The position numbers were made by a program, and so were the translations under genes. A stretch of DNA of 64,000 bases from assembly GCF_027107535.1 (NCBI RefSeq), contig NZ_CP114283.1, forward strand, positions 3,534,001-3,598,000. The letters run 5' to 3'. Numbering within the stretch: the first letter of the stretch is position 1; the number at the start of each line of letters is the position of its first letter. A model generated the notes under the pieces. That model ran no database searches and had not been told where the DNA came from. It worked only from the letters and a program-made list of their open reading frames with translations. Source of the DNA: Streptomyces aurantiacus. GTDB lineage: Bacteria > Actinomycetota > Actinomycetes > Streptomycetales > Streptomycetaceae. This document shows positions 9,296 through 18,424 of the stretch, piece after piece.

Positions 9296-10384
9296 ATGAC
9301 CGACCGGAAGCCGTCATCGAACTGGACGGTACTGTCCTGCATGCCGGCCGCGGTGATGGCGGTGGTGGCGGGTGTGGACGTGGTCGCCGGGCCCGGAGTG
9401 GGACTGTTGCCGCTGGTGTCGCTCGGACCGGCCTTCTCGGGGCTGATCGGAGGATGGCGCCGCACAGCAGGGACTGGTGTGGTGGCGCTGCTGCTGTGTG
9501 TGGGGCTCGGCTTCTACAACGGGCAGTTCGACGAGAGCAGAGGCTTCGCGGCCCTCGGGTCGGTGGCGGGTGTGACCGGCGTGGGGATCGCTGCGGCCGT
9601 GATGCGTTCGCGCCGGGAGGCGGAGCTGGCCAGCGTGCGGACGATCGCCGAGGTAGCCCAGCGGGTGCTGTTGCGGCCGGTGCCGTTGACCGCGGGTCCG
9701 CTGCAGGCGGCGGTGTCGTACACCTCGGCGGTCGCGGAGGCGCGTATCGGCGGGGATCTGTACGAGGTGGTGGCCTCGCCGCACGGTATCCGGGTGATCG
9801 TGGGTGATGTGCAGGGCAAGGGCTTGGCCGCGGTGGAGATGGCCGCCGTGGTGCTCGGCGCGTTCCGGGAGGCGGCGCACGACGAGCCGGACCTGGTCGG
9901 GCTCGGCGAGCGCCTGGAGCGGAGCGTGGCCCGGGAGCTGGATGGTGAGAAGTTCGTCACCGCGATCCTCGCCGAGATCGGCGTACGCCATGAGGTCGTC
10001 TTGCTCAACTACGGTCATCCGGCACCGATGGTTGTACGCCGGGACGGCACCGTCGACTTCCCGCAGCCGTCTGCCCACGCCCTTCCGCTGGGGCTGGGCG
10101 CACATGGTGGCGAGGACCCGAAGCCCTATCGGGTGGGCTTTGCTCCTGGTGAGCAGCTCCTGCTGTACACCGACGGCGTCACAGAGGCTCGCGGGGATGA
10201 CGACCGCTTCTATCCCGTCGGGGAACGCGCGCACCTGCTGAAGGACCCCGACGTGCACCGTGCCCTGGAGGCACTGCGCGCAGACCTGGCCCAGCACGCC
10301 GACGGCCCGCCCCACGACGACGCTGTGATGCTCCTGCTCCGGTATCACGGTCATGAGGAAGGAAAATCTACCCCCATCCCGTGA
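9296..10384 (+). CDS. membrane PP2C-type (SpoIIE-like) serine phosphatase
   Basis: 362 residues. The ATG at 9296 has GGAG 6 nt upstream. The first ~105 residues contain three to four hydrophobic segments (AAVMAVVAGVDVVAGPGVGLL; GVVALLLCVGLGF; GSVAGVTGVGIAAAVM). The PPM/SpoIIE domain follows: ARIGGDLYEVV, IVGDVQGKGLAAVEMAA, LLLYTDGVTEARG and a C-terminal PPHDDAVMLLLRY supply the expected metal-binding Asp residues. Such phosphatases act on STAS anti-anti-sigma factors. Several STAS proteins are encoded elsewhere in the window, though not adjacent. The MarR gene follows 34 nt later. Confidence 0.88.
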   Translation: MTDRKPSSNWTVLSCMPAAVMAVVAGVDVVAGPGVGLLPLVSLGPAFSGLIGGWRRTAGTGVVALLLCVGLGFYNGQFDESRGFAALGSVAGVTGVGIAAAVMRSRREAELASVRTIAEVAQRVLLRPVPLTAGPLQAAVSYTSAVAEARIGGDLYEVVASPHGIRVIVGDVQGKGLAAVEMAAVVLGAFREAAHDEPDLVGLGERLERSVARELDGEKFVTAILAEIGVRHEVVLLNYGHPAPMVVRRDGTVDFPQPSAHALPLGLGAHGGEDPKPYRVGFAPGEQLLLYTDGVTEARGDDDRFYPVGERAHLLKDPDVHRALEALRADLAQHADGPPHDDAVMLLLRYHGHEEGKSTPIP

Positions 10385-10418
10385 GCGGGCAGCGACGTCG
10401 GCACGGTAGAAAGGACAC

Positions 10419-10955
10419 ATGGCAGAGCGCGAGACCCCCGTGGGGGCCATGGACGATGTTCGCACGGTGAGCCGTGCGGTGCTGACCGCAACCCGGCTGC
10501 TCGTAGCGGTTTCCGCGCGCTCTCTCGCCGCGGTTGAGGAGGGTGTGACGCTGCCGCAGTTCCGGATGCTGGTGGTGCTGGCCACGCGCGGCGCCACCAA
10601 GCTGGTCACGCTGGCCGACCTGCTTCAGGTGGCGCCGTCCACCGCGATGCGGATGGTCGACCGGCTGATCGCGGCCGGGCTCGCCGACCGGCAGACCAAC
10701 CCAGCCAACCGTCGTGAGACCCTGCTGCAGCTGACGGACGAGGGGCGGCGCACGGTCGAGGACGTCACCGCCCGGCGCCACGCCGAGATCGCCGACATTG
10801 TGGAACGGCTGACCCCGACTCAGCGCCTGGCACTCGTCGAGGCCCTTGCCGCCTTCAACGAGGCTGGGGGAGAGCCACCCGCGATGACGCTGGAAGACGT
10901 GGAGCCGTACCCGCTGGGCTGGGCGGTGGATCTCCCAGTGGCCCGCGACGCCTGA
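10419..10955 (+). CDS. MarR-family transcriptional regulator
   Basis: 178 residues from the ATG at 10419 (AAAGGA upstream). Winged helix-turn-helix of the MarR type: LPQFRMLVVLATRGATKLVTLADLL, recognition-helix region APSTAMRMVDRLIAAGL, and wing ADRQTNPANRRETLLQLTDEGRR. A C-terminal dimer helix follows. It lies just after the PP2C gene in the same direction. A 13-bp TTGCA palindrome 53 nt beyond its stop is a plausible binding site for it or a relative. Confidence 0.88.
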   Translation: MAERETPVGAMDDVRTVSRAVLTATRLLVAVSARSLAAVEEGVTLPQFRMLVVLATRGATKLVTLADLLQVAPSTAMRMVDRLIAAGLADRQTNPANRRETLLQLTDEGRRTVEDVTARRHAEIADIVERLTPTQRLALVEALAAFNEAGGEPPAMTLEDVEPYPLGWAVDLPVARDA

Positions 10956-11007
10956 CCTGCCCGCTGCGCCCTCAACGGTGGCCGGTCTTCTCCGCCTCCG
11001 GCGCGTT

Positions 11008-11020
11008 TTGCATAATGCAA
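11008..11020. promoter_or_regulatory. TTGCAT-A-ATGCAA palindrome, operator candidate
   Basis: A perfect 13-bp palindrome between the MarR stop and the membrane protein gene that starts at 11153. Its half-site matches palindromes at 8688 and 60292. The position suggests control of the downstream gene. Confidence 0.5.
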
Positions 11021-11152
11021 GGCAGTGGTGCGCGCGGCCGACCTGGCCGCCTGCCCTCCGGCGATGGGTCGCACGCGCATGCCCGGCCGGGGCCGGTACG
11101 GCTCGTCTGCCTGCCACACCAGGACGGCGGGGCGTGGAGAGGGGAGAGGCGC

Positions 11153-11857
11153 ATGCGCCGACGACATCGCCCTCCGCCCGTACCGGAGCCGCAGTTGATG
11201 GCGCATTTGCGAAGCACGGTGTGGGGGCCGGCCGAGTTCGTCGGCCTGCCGCCGAGGTGGCTGGCCGTGGAGGGGCTCCTGGCCGGGTGCGCGGGAGCGG
11301 GAGCGATCGTCGGCACCTCGGTCGCCGGCGCCTGGTACGGCGTGCCTGGGCTGGTGGACGGTGAGGGCGGAATGGTGTGTGCCGCCGCGCTCGCTCTCTA
11401 CCTCTGGGTGGTGCGGGCCGGGCGGGCGCTGATCGGCATCGTCGCCGTGCTGGGGATCTGCCTCGCCCTTCAGGCGCCCCCGGCGGCCACCGGACTGGTG
11501 CTGGCGGAACGCGGTCGGGTGGAGTCCGTGGTGGTGACATGGGTGGAGGGTGGAGCGGGAACCGTCCCTGGCCGCAACCGCTATTTCTGTTCGGCGGCCG
11601 ACCGTGACGGCGCACCGTTGAAGGTCCGCATCTGGCGCGGCTGCGGCCAGACCACTCGGCCCGGAGACACTCTCGCCGTCGTGTACGACTCGAAGGGACG
11701 GGTGCTCCCACGTGGCGTGGAGGCCGGAGCATCCGGCCCGGGCCCTCTTCATGGTCTGGGCGGCTGGGTTGCCGCGCTCGTCGTCGGATGCATGGTCGCG
11801 GTCGTGCGCTCTCACCGGCTCGGGGCGTCCGGCCAGGACGGAGTCGGCGGCCCGTGA
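11153..11857 (+). CDS. multi-pass membrane protein of unknown function
   Basis: 234 residues. The ATG at 11153 is preceded by GGAGAGGGGAGAGG. Three hydrophobic segments lie in the N-terminal half (LAVEGLLAGCAGAGAIVGTS; GMVCAAALALYLWVV; ALIGIVAVLGICLALQ). An extracytoplasmic region with two cysteines (RYFCSAADRDG and RIWRGCGQT) and a DTLAVVYDSKGRVLPRG strand follows, resembling the DUF3592-like exposed domain. A last helix is GWVAALVVGCMVAVV. The Cys pair may form a disulfide. Confidence 0.65.
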   Translation: MRRRHRPPPVPEPQLMAHLRSTVWGPAEFVGLPPRWLAVEGLLAGCAGAGAIVGTSVAGAWYGVPGLVDGEGGMVCAAALALYLWVVRAGRALIGIVAVLGICLALQAPPAATGLVLAERGRVESVVVTWVEGGAGTVPGRNRYFCSAADRDGAPLKVRIWRGCGQTTRPGDTLAVVYDSKGRVLPRGVEAGASGPGPLHGLGGWVAALVVGCMVAVVRSHRLGASGQDGVGGP

Positions 11858-12601
11858 TCATCCGGCCGATGGGGTGGGTGCCGGGAGGCCATGCAGCCGT
11901 AGAAGTTCGGCAGGTCCGGGCGCGGCTTGAGGGCGACGAACGGGCTGAACTGCCGTGCCACGGTCACCCGGGCTACCGCTACGGCGCCGGGACCCGGCAG
12001 GCGATTCTCCTGCTTGAGACAGGCCGTCTGGGCCGCCCTGCTCTGCCGCGTCTGTCCAGCCCTTGGTGTCGCCGAGAGCAGTGAGATGCCGCAGACTCCG
12101 GTATAGGGCCCGTATCGACGTGGGCTGCGGAGAAGGTGACCACCATGCTTGAGGTCCCGCTCTGGTTGCGCCGCACCCCGGCAAGAGCTTCGCCCTGCGG
12201 ATACTCCGTAGAGTCGTCCCGGTCCGGGACGTGCTCCCGGGCTCGGCGGGCGATCTGCCGCTCCGTTGCCCCGACCTCGCGGTGACCCACACAACCGATG
12301 GCGATGACCGGCCGCCGAGCCTGGTCTGGGAACCGCACCCCGGATACGTTCTGCACCCCGAGGGCCGGATCGTGCCGGCCGCGACCCGTCAAGGTCCGCC
12401 GAGCTTCTCGGTTGCCGCCCCCGCCCCCGCCCGGCCGCACCGTAGGCGGCGTCACAATTTCGCCGGGTTCCGGCAGGAAGCCAGGAGGCGGGAACGGCAG
12501 GAAACCCGCATCGGCCGCCGATCACAACGGTTTCCAGTACGACGCCACTGCTGTACCTGCAGCCCGGGCTTCCTCCGTGCCAACCCCCGTTTCCGTTCGG
12601 A
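11858..12601. other. uninterpreted stretch
   Basis: About 740 nt. Minus-strand frames show patches of plausible protein (RQFSPFVALKPRPDL near 11900; VIAIGCVGHREVGATERQ near 12280) but in different frames, so a decayed gene is possible. I cannot identify a family and see no RNA gene. Confidence 0.35.
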
Positions 12602-13207
12602 TCAGCCCGTCCTCCGCCCCCACTGGGTGTCGATCCGCTCCCACTCTGCGGCCCACTGCGCCATACGCCATCGGTCCAGCCCCAGGCGGGCACCCCAGGT
12701 GAAGCCCAGCACCACCCCGCCCGTGCCGGCCGCGGCCAGCAGGCCTCCGAAGGCCGTGTGGAGCTGCTCTTCGCCGCTGGTCGGGGGCTTGGCGGTGGGG
12801 TTGCCGCTCCTGTCGATCCACACGTTGACCCGGGTTCCGGCCGGTGTGGCGGGCGGCACCCTGGCCTCGTCCGTACGCATCGATCCGTCCGGTGCGGTCC
12901 AGTGGACGCTGGCCCACACCCGCTGGTCGCTCATCGCTCGGGCCGGCACTTTGTCCTCCGCGTCTTCGGCGAGGACGGCCGAGACTGTGCGGCGCTCTGC
13001 CCGCTGCCGGTCGGCGGCCCTTTCGACCGCGTTCGCCGCCCCCAGACCCGCGATGAGACCGCTCATCAGGGCGAGGATCCACCCGGCGAGCACGACCCAG
13101 GCTTCGATGACGTCGCTGCGCCGCCTGAGCGGATTGCGCCGCCACCGCCACGAGCGCATGGTGGTCTGCCGTGACGCTGCCATCGGCCGACACCCCCTTG
13201 TGAGCAC
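12602..13207 (-). CDS. Rv1733c-like membrane protein
   Basis: 201 residues from the GTG at 13207, which has AAGGAGG 5 nt upstream. The pattern RSWRWRRNPLRRRSDVIEAW, then a membrane helix (VVLAGWILALMSGLIAGLGAA), an external loop with TPAGTRVNVWIDRSGNPT, and a second helix ending in ERIDTQWGRRTG is typical of the streptomycete family related to mycobacterial Rv1733c. The RxNPLRRxSD block precedes the first helix in that family. The function is unknown; many copies per genome are usual. It lies upstream of the ATPase locus but is oriented away. Confidence 0.8.
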   Translation of the reverse strand: MLTRGCRPMAASRQTTMRSWRWRRNPLRRRSDVIEAWVVLAGWILALMSGLIAGLGAANAVERAADRQRAERRTVSAVLAEDAEDKVPARAMSDQRVWASVHWTAPDGSMRTDEARVPPATPAGTRVNVWIDRSGNPTAKPPTSGEEQLHTAFGGLLAAAGTGGVVLGFTWGARLGLDRWRMAQWAAEWERIDTQWGRRTG

Positions 13208-13393
13208 GACAGCCTCCTTCCAGTGTCCTACGAGGAGGGACGAACGACCTCAGCCGATCATTGCTTCTGGCCATGTCCACGGCCGGTGCTTCCTGCTCCT
13301 GGGCCCGGCGGGCTGTGGTACCACGTGTCCGATGGCGATACCAGGAATTGGGCGATGGTCGGGGAAGCAGTGTCGGGGTGGGCGCGGATCACC

Positions 13394-16300
13394 TCAGCGG
13401 TCCCCCGGGCCAGGGGCCGGGCGTACGGCGTGGCGGACTGTGGGGGTGGCGATGAGGTGGCGGGGGTCGGTCGCGCGGGTGATGGCCGACTCGACGGCGG
13501 CGACGCGGTCGGCGAGCAGGCCGAGGGCGGCGACAGCCTTGGTGAGCGGGTCCTCTTCTGGGCCGCCGAGGGCCTGCGTGCGGACGTATCTGGTCTTCAA
13601 CTCGGTCCAGCGTGCGGCCTGTTCGACGCGCAGGGCGCCGCGGAGCTCAGCCAGTTTGAGCAGGTTCGCCTCGGCTCCGGTGGTGAGGGTCTGGGCCTCG
13701 GCTGTGTAGTGGTCGTCGAGGACGGCGGCCAGTTCGGCGTCGTTCATGACGGGCTGGATGCGTTGGGCGATCTTGTTCATGTTGCGGTAGGAGCCCTGGA
13801 GCTGGAAGGGCGGTTCCGTGCGGGTGGTACCGCTCTGGGCGGCGGAGGCGATGTAGGCCGCGTTCACGGCGAGGACTGTCTCGCGGGCGGTGAGCAGGTG
13901 GTGCAGGACGGCGAGAACTTGCTCCAGTTCGGCACGGGTGTAGGGGTGAGTGAGCTGGTCGGCACGGGCTGTGGGGTCGCCCTCGGCCAGCCGGGTCAGC
14001 AGGTCGAGGTCGGCGCGGTCGCGGCCCGCGAGGGGGGCCAGGACCGTGTTCGCGGTGAGGGCGTTCTCGATGAAGCTGACTGCGAAGGCGTCCTGTTTGC
14101 CGGTCAGGACATCACCGAGGTTCCAGATGTCGGCTCGGTTGGCGAGCATGTCCGGGACGTGGAAGCGACTGCCGGACTCGGTGTAGGGGTTTCCGGCCAT
14201 GCAGACCGCGAAGCGCTTGCCTCGCAGGTCGTAGGTGCGGGGCTCGCCGTCTCTTACGCCCTCGATGCGGCGGGTGGCGTCGCACAGCGGGATGAACTTC
14301 TGCAGCAGTTCGGGGGAGGTGTGCTGGATGTCGTCGAGATGGAGGAGGGTGTTGTTGCCCGTCTCCAGCGCGAAGTTGATCTTTTCGATCTCCTGGCGGG
14401 CCGTGGCGTTCGGGGCCTCGGCCGGGTCGAGCGAGGTGACCGCGTGACCGAGGGCGGGGCCGTTGACCTTGACCAGGACGAGCCCGAGGCGGTCGGCGAC
14501 GTACTCCATGAGGGTCGTCTTGCCGTATCCGGGCGGTGAGATGAGCAGGAGCAGGCCGCCGGTGTCGGTGCGTTTGGTGTCGCCGGTGGTGCCGAGTTGT
14601 TTGGCGAGGTTGTCGCCGATGAGCGGGAGGTAGACCTCATCGATGAGGCGGTTGCGGACGAACGCGGACATCACGCGGGGGCGGTATTCGTCCAGCCGCA
14701 ACCGCGTCCGCTCTGCGCCGACCAGGGCTGTGCGCTGCCGCAGGTAGGCGCGGTGGCCGGGGACGTCGCGGGTGCGGAAGTCCGCGGTGCGAGTGAGGAG
14801 TTCGTCGATGCGGACGGTGAGTGTGCCGCCGGTGATGCGGGGGTGGGAGCCGAGCAGCCTCTCGACTGTCTCGGTCAGCGGCGCCCCGGATTCGTAGCGC
14901 GTCAGATCCGGGCAGAGTTCGGCGGCCACGGCTTCGGCGAGGTCGCCCGGGCTCAGGTCCGTACCGGTGGCGGCGGTGTACGAGGACAGCCACGCCTCGA
15001 TCAGCTGGCGGCGTGCGGACAGGTCATCGAGCACGACGAGGTCCTTGTCGTAGGCCGAAGTGCCCACCGTGTGCCGGAACTTGTCCAGCAGGGTGCGCGC
15101 GGCCGAGCTGATGACGAAGCCCTCGGGGCCGGCCGTGAGTTCCTCGAAGAGGTACGCGGCGGCGTGGGCCCCGTTCTCCGCCGGGCCTATCGCGGCCGCC
15201 AGCTCCGCCTGGAGTTCCGCGATCGCTGGGGCGAGCCCGAACGTGTCGCGGGCACGCGCGAGGGACATGGCGCGGCGTGCCCAGGCCGCGCGCTCGTCCA
15301 AGGTCGTGCCATGTGTCCAAAAGAGTTGGGCGGTGGCCCGGGCCGCGGGTGCGTGGCGCAGCGGACCCGCTGCCTCGTGCAGGCGCAGCAGCGCGGTGAG
15401 GATCGCGGTCGCGTCGTGGTCGTGCACTCCGCGTTCGTAGCCCTCGTCGTACGCGGCTTCCGCGGCCTGTCGTACGAGGGTGGCGAGGTCGCCGGTCTCG
15501 GTCAGCGTGGCCGGTCCGTGTTCGTCCAGCAGGCGGGCTGCGAGGTGTTCGGCCCGGTAGACCTCCGGTGACTCGGAGGGCAGCGGCCGGTCCCAGAAGG
15601 GGCGGGTGGTGGCGAACTCGGGGTCGGTCACCGGCGAGCGGTAGTCCGTGCCGGTGAGTGCGAAGGCGAGGCCGTCGCCGTGCGGGACCAGGGTGAGGTC
15701 GAGTGGCTGGGTGTTGACGGCGAAGCGGTGGCGGCCCAGGCGGAGGGTGCGGCCGCCGTCGGCGTACAGGTCGGTGCGGTCCCGCAGCGTGCGGGCCGCC
15801 TCCTGGCGGGCGGCCTTCAAGCGGCCCGCCAGCTCCTCGGCCCGTACCTGGTCGCCGAGGTCGCGCAACTCGTCCGCTGTCCGCGCGACCTTGGCGACCA
15901 TCGGGTCCGAGGCGAAGTACGTGGCTACCGCGTCCGTGTCGGAGAGCGCGGCGGCACGGCGGGTGACCGTCTCGAGGACCCGGTGCGCCGAGTCGGCGAG
16001 GCGTTCGGCGCGGCGGGCACGGGCGTCTGCGAGGGTCTGCTTTCGGGTGGAGAACGTCTCGTGGATCTCGTCGCGCTTGTCCGCCAGCTCGCCCAGGAAG
16101 TCGTCGAACTCGGCGAACCGGGATTCAAGGGTCTCGACCTGCACCAGCATGCGGGAGAGTTGCTCGTCGCACGTCTGCGGACTGTCGGCGGCCGTGAGCG
16201 CGCTGGTGACCATCTGTCCCAGAAGTGCGAACTCGGCTGTGAACTCTGCCCTCGCCTCGTGGTCCAGGAGTGCGCGGCGGCGACCGTCGAGGACGGCGCG

Positions 16301-18319
16301 GGTGCGGTTGACATTGCCGAGGACTTCGGCAGTGCGCCCCAGGATGGACGTGCGGACGGTGGCGTCACTGATGTTGAGCCCGGCCACGACATCGGTGACC
16401 GTGCGCAGCTGGTCGGCAAGATCGTCGAGGCGATCCGTGACGGGTGCGGCTTCGGTGACGGTGGCGATCGACTCGGCGTCGGCGACGAGTTGTTCGATGC
16501 CGGCGCAGAGGTCGGCGAAGGCATCCTCTCGGGCGAGGTGGGCGACTGCCCGCTGCCCGAACGCGGCGAGCTCGGCCTCGGCGTCTGCTGCCAGTTGGTC
16601 GATGCGGGCGTTGTCCGCGTACCGCATCTCCTTCAGGGTCAGCAGGTGCCCTTGTGCGTGACGGAGTTCGGTCAGGCCCGACACCCAGGCGGGGGCGTTG
16701 CGCGGGACCTCGCCACGCAGCCGGCGCACCACCGCCGCGACGCGGGCGGCCGCCTCGCCGAGCGTCTCGGTGGCCTGCTGGGTGAGTGCCTGGACGGTCT
16801 CGAATTCGGCCAGCACCTGCTCGGCCGTCGCCCGTACTTGCTCCAACGGGCTCAGCAGGTCACCGAGCTCGGTGTCGCCCAGCCAGTGGTAGGAGTCCGT
16901 TGCCCGGACGCAGGCGGCCGTCAGCGCCTCGTACACCTCGCTCGACGGGGTGGTCTCGGCGATGGCGCGGGTGATGGACAGGCATTCGGAGAGGCCGCGT
17001 ACAAGATCGGCGTTGCCGACCCGGGCGAGCGGGCTGGTGCCGGTGGGCTGGGCGGCGGCGTGGGTGTCGGAGATGTACGGGGAACGCCATAGCTGGACCG
17101 GGTGGAAGCGCTGCGGCTCGGAGTCGAGTCCCGCGGGGTCCCTGCGTAGCGCCATGAGCGTGCCGTCGTCGAACAGGGCCCAGCCGCGGCAGGACAGTGG
17201 CGTCGCGACCTCCTTGCGGATCACGTTGTAGGGCAGCAGCAGGCTGTGGCCCTGCGCGCGTGCGTGGAACGCGAACAGCACGTCTTCGCCGTTGGGCGAG
17301 CGGATCACGCGCTCGAACTCCAGGCCGGTGGTGTCCGTGCCGTCGAAGGTCTTGTACGCGCCCGTGGCCAGGCAGTAGCCGCCGGGGAAGACGATGCCCT
17401 GCTCCTCGGGCAGGCGGTGGCAGGCCTGCCCGATGCCGTCGAGGCGTACGACGGTCTTGGTGAGGGTGTTGAACACCAGGTGGCGGTGGGCGTCCTCCTT
17501 GTAGGGGCGGATCCGCAGCAGGAAGAGGGCTCCCACACGTGCATGGGAGATGTCCGCGTCGGCGAGGGACTGCAAGGGTTCGCCGACCGGCTCGGCGTAC
17601 ATGCCCTCTCCGGTCTCGGTGTCGTCCTCGACCTTGACGGTGAGGGTGCCGCCGAGTGTCTCGACGAACACCTCGCCCTGGATGGAGACGTGCGGGTGGC
17701 GGCCGAGGACGTGGTCCTCGCGCGTCGCCGCGGTCCACTCGAAGTCGTGGGAGGGCGGGAAGACGTGGTCGCGCTCTCCGCGCGCGTCGAGGAAGGTCAC
17801 CTGTCCGTCGGCGGACAGTGCCCAGCGCAGGACGCGGATGTCCTCGGCCTTCTCGCCGGTCTGGAAGACAGCCAGCACCTTGCCGTCGGTGAGGCGCAGC
17901 TGGAGGAGGCGGGCGTGGTGGTAATAGCGGTAAAGGGCGGCGAATTCCCGGACGAAGGCAGGGTCGTCGAGTAGACCGGGCACGGCGTCGTCGGCCAGCC
18001 GGTTCAGATCCCGGTCGTGCAGCGTGAAGACATCGCCCACAGCGGTCTCCGGCTTCAGACCGACGAAGATGTTGTGGCCGAAGAGCAGCGTGTTGCCGAC
18101 GGAGACGATGTCGCGGGGCTCGCAGTTGTGCTCTGTCCGGAGCCGCTCGGTGCCGGTCAGTTCCAGCCGCGTCGAGCCGAACTCCTCGGTGCGGCGGGTG
18201 TTGAGCGTTTCGGCGCGCCGGGCGAGTTCGGCGGCCTGAGCGGCGAGGCGATCGCGCAGCACCTCGTAGGTCCCGGTGTCGAGTGCGTCGTACGTACCGG
18301 TGTCCAGGCCGGTTGCCAT
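13394..18319 (-). CDS. giant AAA ATPase of the flotillin locus ('DNA repair ATPase' type)
   Basis: 1,641 residues, last gene of a three-gene minus-strand locus. Residues 1-480 form a beta-rich region (for example SVGNTLLFGHNIFVGLKPET and VSIQGEVFVETLGGTLTVKV). Residues ~490-880 are long helices and coiled coil. A second beta segment near 890 (LRLGRHRFAVNTQPLDLTLV) and a helical region follow. A single AAA module starts near 1250: Walker A PPGYGKTTLM (~1260), Walker B LLHLDDI (~1326), and AGNPYTESGSRFHVPDMLAN downstream. Relatives are annotated as DNA repair ATPase without direct evidence for that role. Pairing with flotillin suggests action at the membrane scaffold. No nuclease, helicase or protease motif is visible. 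Confidence 0.85.
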   Translation of the reverse strand: MATGLDTGTYDALDTGTYEVLRDRLAAQAAELARRAETLNTRRTEEFGSTRLELTGTERLRTEHNCEPRDIVSVGNTLLFGHNIFVGLKPETAVGDVFTLHDRDLNRLADDAVPGLLDDPAFVREFAALYRYYHHARLLQLRLTDGKVLAVFQTGEKAEDIRVLRWALSADGQVTFLDARGERDHVFPPSHDFEWTAATREDHVLGRHPHVSIQGEVFVETLGGTLTVKVEDDTETGEGMYAEPVGEPLQSLADADISHARVGALFLLRIRPYKEDAHRHLVFNTLTKTVVRLDGIGQACHRLPEEQGIVFPGGYCLATGAYKTFDGTDTTGLEFERVIRSPNGEDVLFAFHARAQGHSLLLPYNVIRKEVATPLSCRGWALFDDGTLMALRRDPAGLDSEPQRFHPVQLWRSPYISDTHAAAQPTGTSPLARVGNADLVRGLSECLSITRAIAETTPSSEVYEALTAACVRATDSYHWLGDTELGDLLSPLEQVRATAEQVLAEFETVQALTQQATETLGEAAARVAAVVRRLRGEVPRNAPAWVSGLTELRHAQGHLLTLKEMRYADNARIDQLAADAEAELAAFGQRAVAHLAREDAFADLCAGIEQLVADAESIATVTEAAPVTDRLDDLADQLRTVTDVVAGLNISDATVRTSILGRTAEVLGNVNRTRAVLDGRRRALLDHEARAEFTAEFALLGQMVTSALTAADSPQTCDEQLSRMLVQVETLESRFAEFDDFLGELADKRDEIHETFSTRKQTLADARARRAERLADSAHRVLETVTRRAAALSDTDAVATYFASDPMVAKVARTADELRDLGDQVRAEELAGRLKAARQEAARTLRDRTDLYADGGRTLRLGRHRFAVNTQPLDLTLVPHGDGLAFALTGTDYRSPVTDPEFATTRPFWDRPLPSESPEVYRAEHLAARLLDEHGPATLTETGDLATLVRQAAEAAYDEGYERGVHDHDATAILTALLRLHEAAGPLRHAPAARATAQLFWTHGTTLDERAAWARRAMSLARARDTFGLAPAIAELQAELAAAIGPAENGAHAAAYLFEELTAGPEGFVISSAARTLLDKFRHTVGTSAYDKDLVVLDDLSARRQLIEAWLSSYTAATGTDLSPGDLAEAVAAELCPDLTRYESGAPLTETVERLLGSHPRITGGTLTVRIDELLTRTADFRTRDVPGHRAYLRQRTALVGAERTRLRLDEYRPRVMSAFVRNRLIDEVYLPLIGDNLAKQLGTTGDTKRTDTGGLLLLISPPGYGKTTLMEYVADRLGLVLVKVNGPALGHAVTSLDPAEAPNATARQEIEKINFALETGNNTLLHLDDIQHTSPELLQKFIPLCDATRRIEGVRDGEPRTYDLRGKRFAVCMAGNPYTESGSRFHVPDMLANRADIWNLGDVLTGKQDAFAVSFIENALTANTVLAPLAGRDRADLDLLTRLAEGDPTARADQLTHPYTRAELEQVLAVLHHLLTARETVLAVNAAYIASAAQSGTTRTEPPFQLQGSYRNMNKIAQRIQPVMNDAELAAVLDDHYTAEAQTLTTGAEANLLKLAELRGALRVEQAARWTELKTRYVRTQALGGPEEDPLTKAVAALGLLADRVAAVESAITRATDPRHLIATPTVRHAVRPAPGPGDR

Positions 18320-18370
18320 GGGTCAGCTTCCCTTCACCTTTGCGCGGTTGTGCGCGGGTCACGAGAGAGG

Positions 18371-18411
18371 GGGGCCGGAGCTGCCGTTCCCTGTGCGGCA
18401 GCTCCGGCCCC
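18371..18411. terminator. 16-bp perfect hairpin between flotillin and ATPase genes
   Basis: GGGGCCGGAGCTGCCG (18371-18386) is exactly complementary to 18396-18411 across a 9-nt loop. It lies in the 105-nt gap between the flotillin stop and the ATPase start. Being internal to the locus, it may act as an attenuator or RNA-processing site, lowering ATPase relative to flotillin. There is no U tract. Confidence 0.7.
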
Positions 18412-18424
18412 GGTCGACGGATGA

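Noticed and set aside
12231..13709. Long plus-strand frame of 492 codons
   Set aside because: It is antisense to the Rv1733c-like gene for much of its length and reads as shuffled Arg/Pro/Ala.
13223..17974. Long plus-strand open frames opposite the giant ATPase gene
   Set aside because: They follow from its GC-rich third positions; the minus frame has AAA motifs, the plus frames have none.
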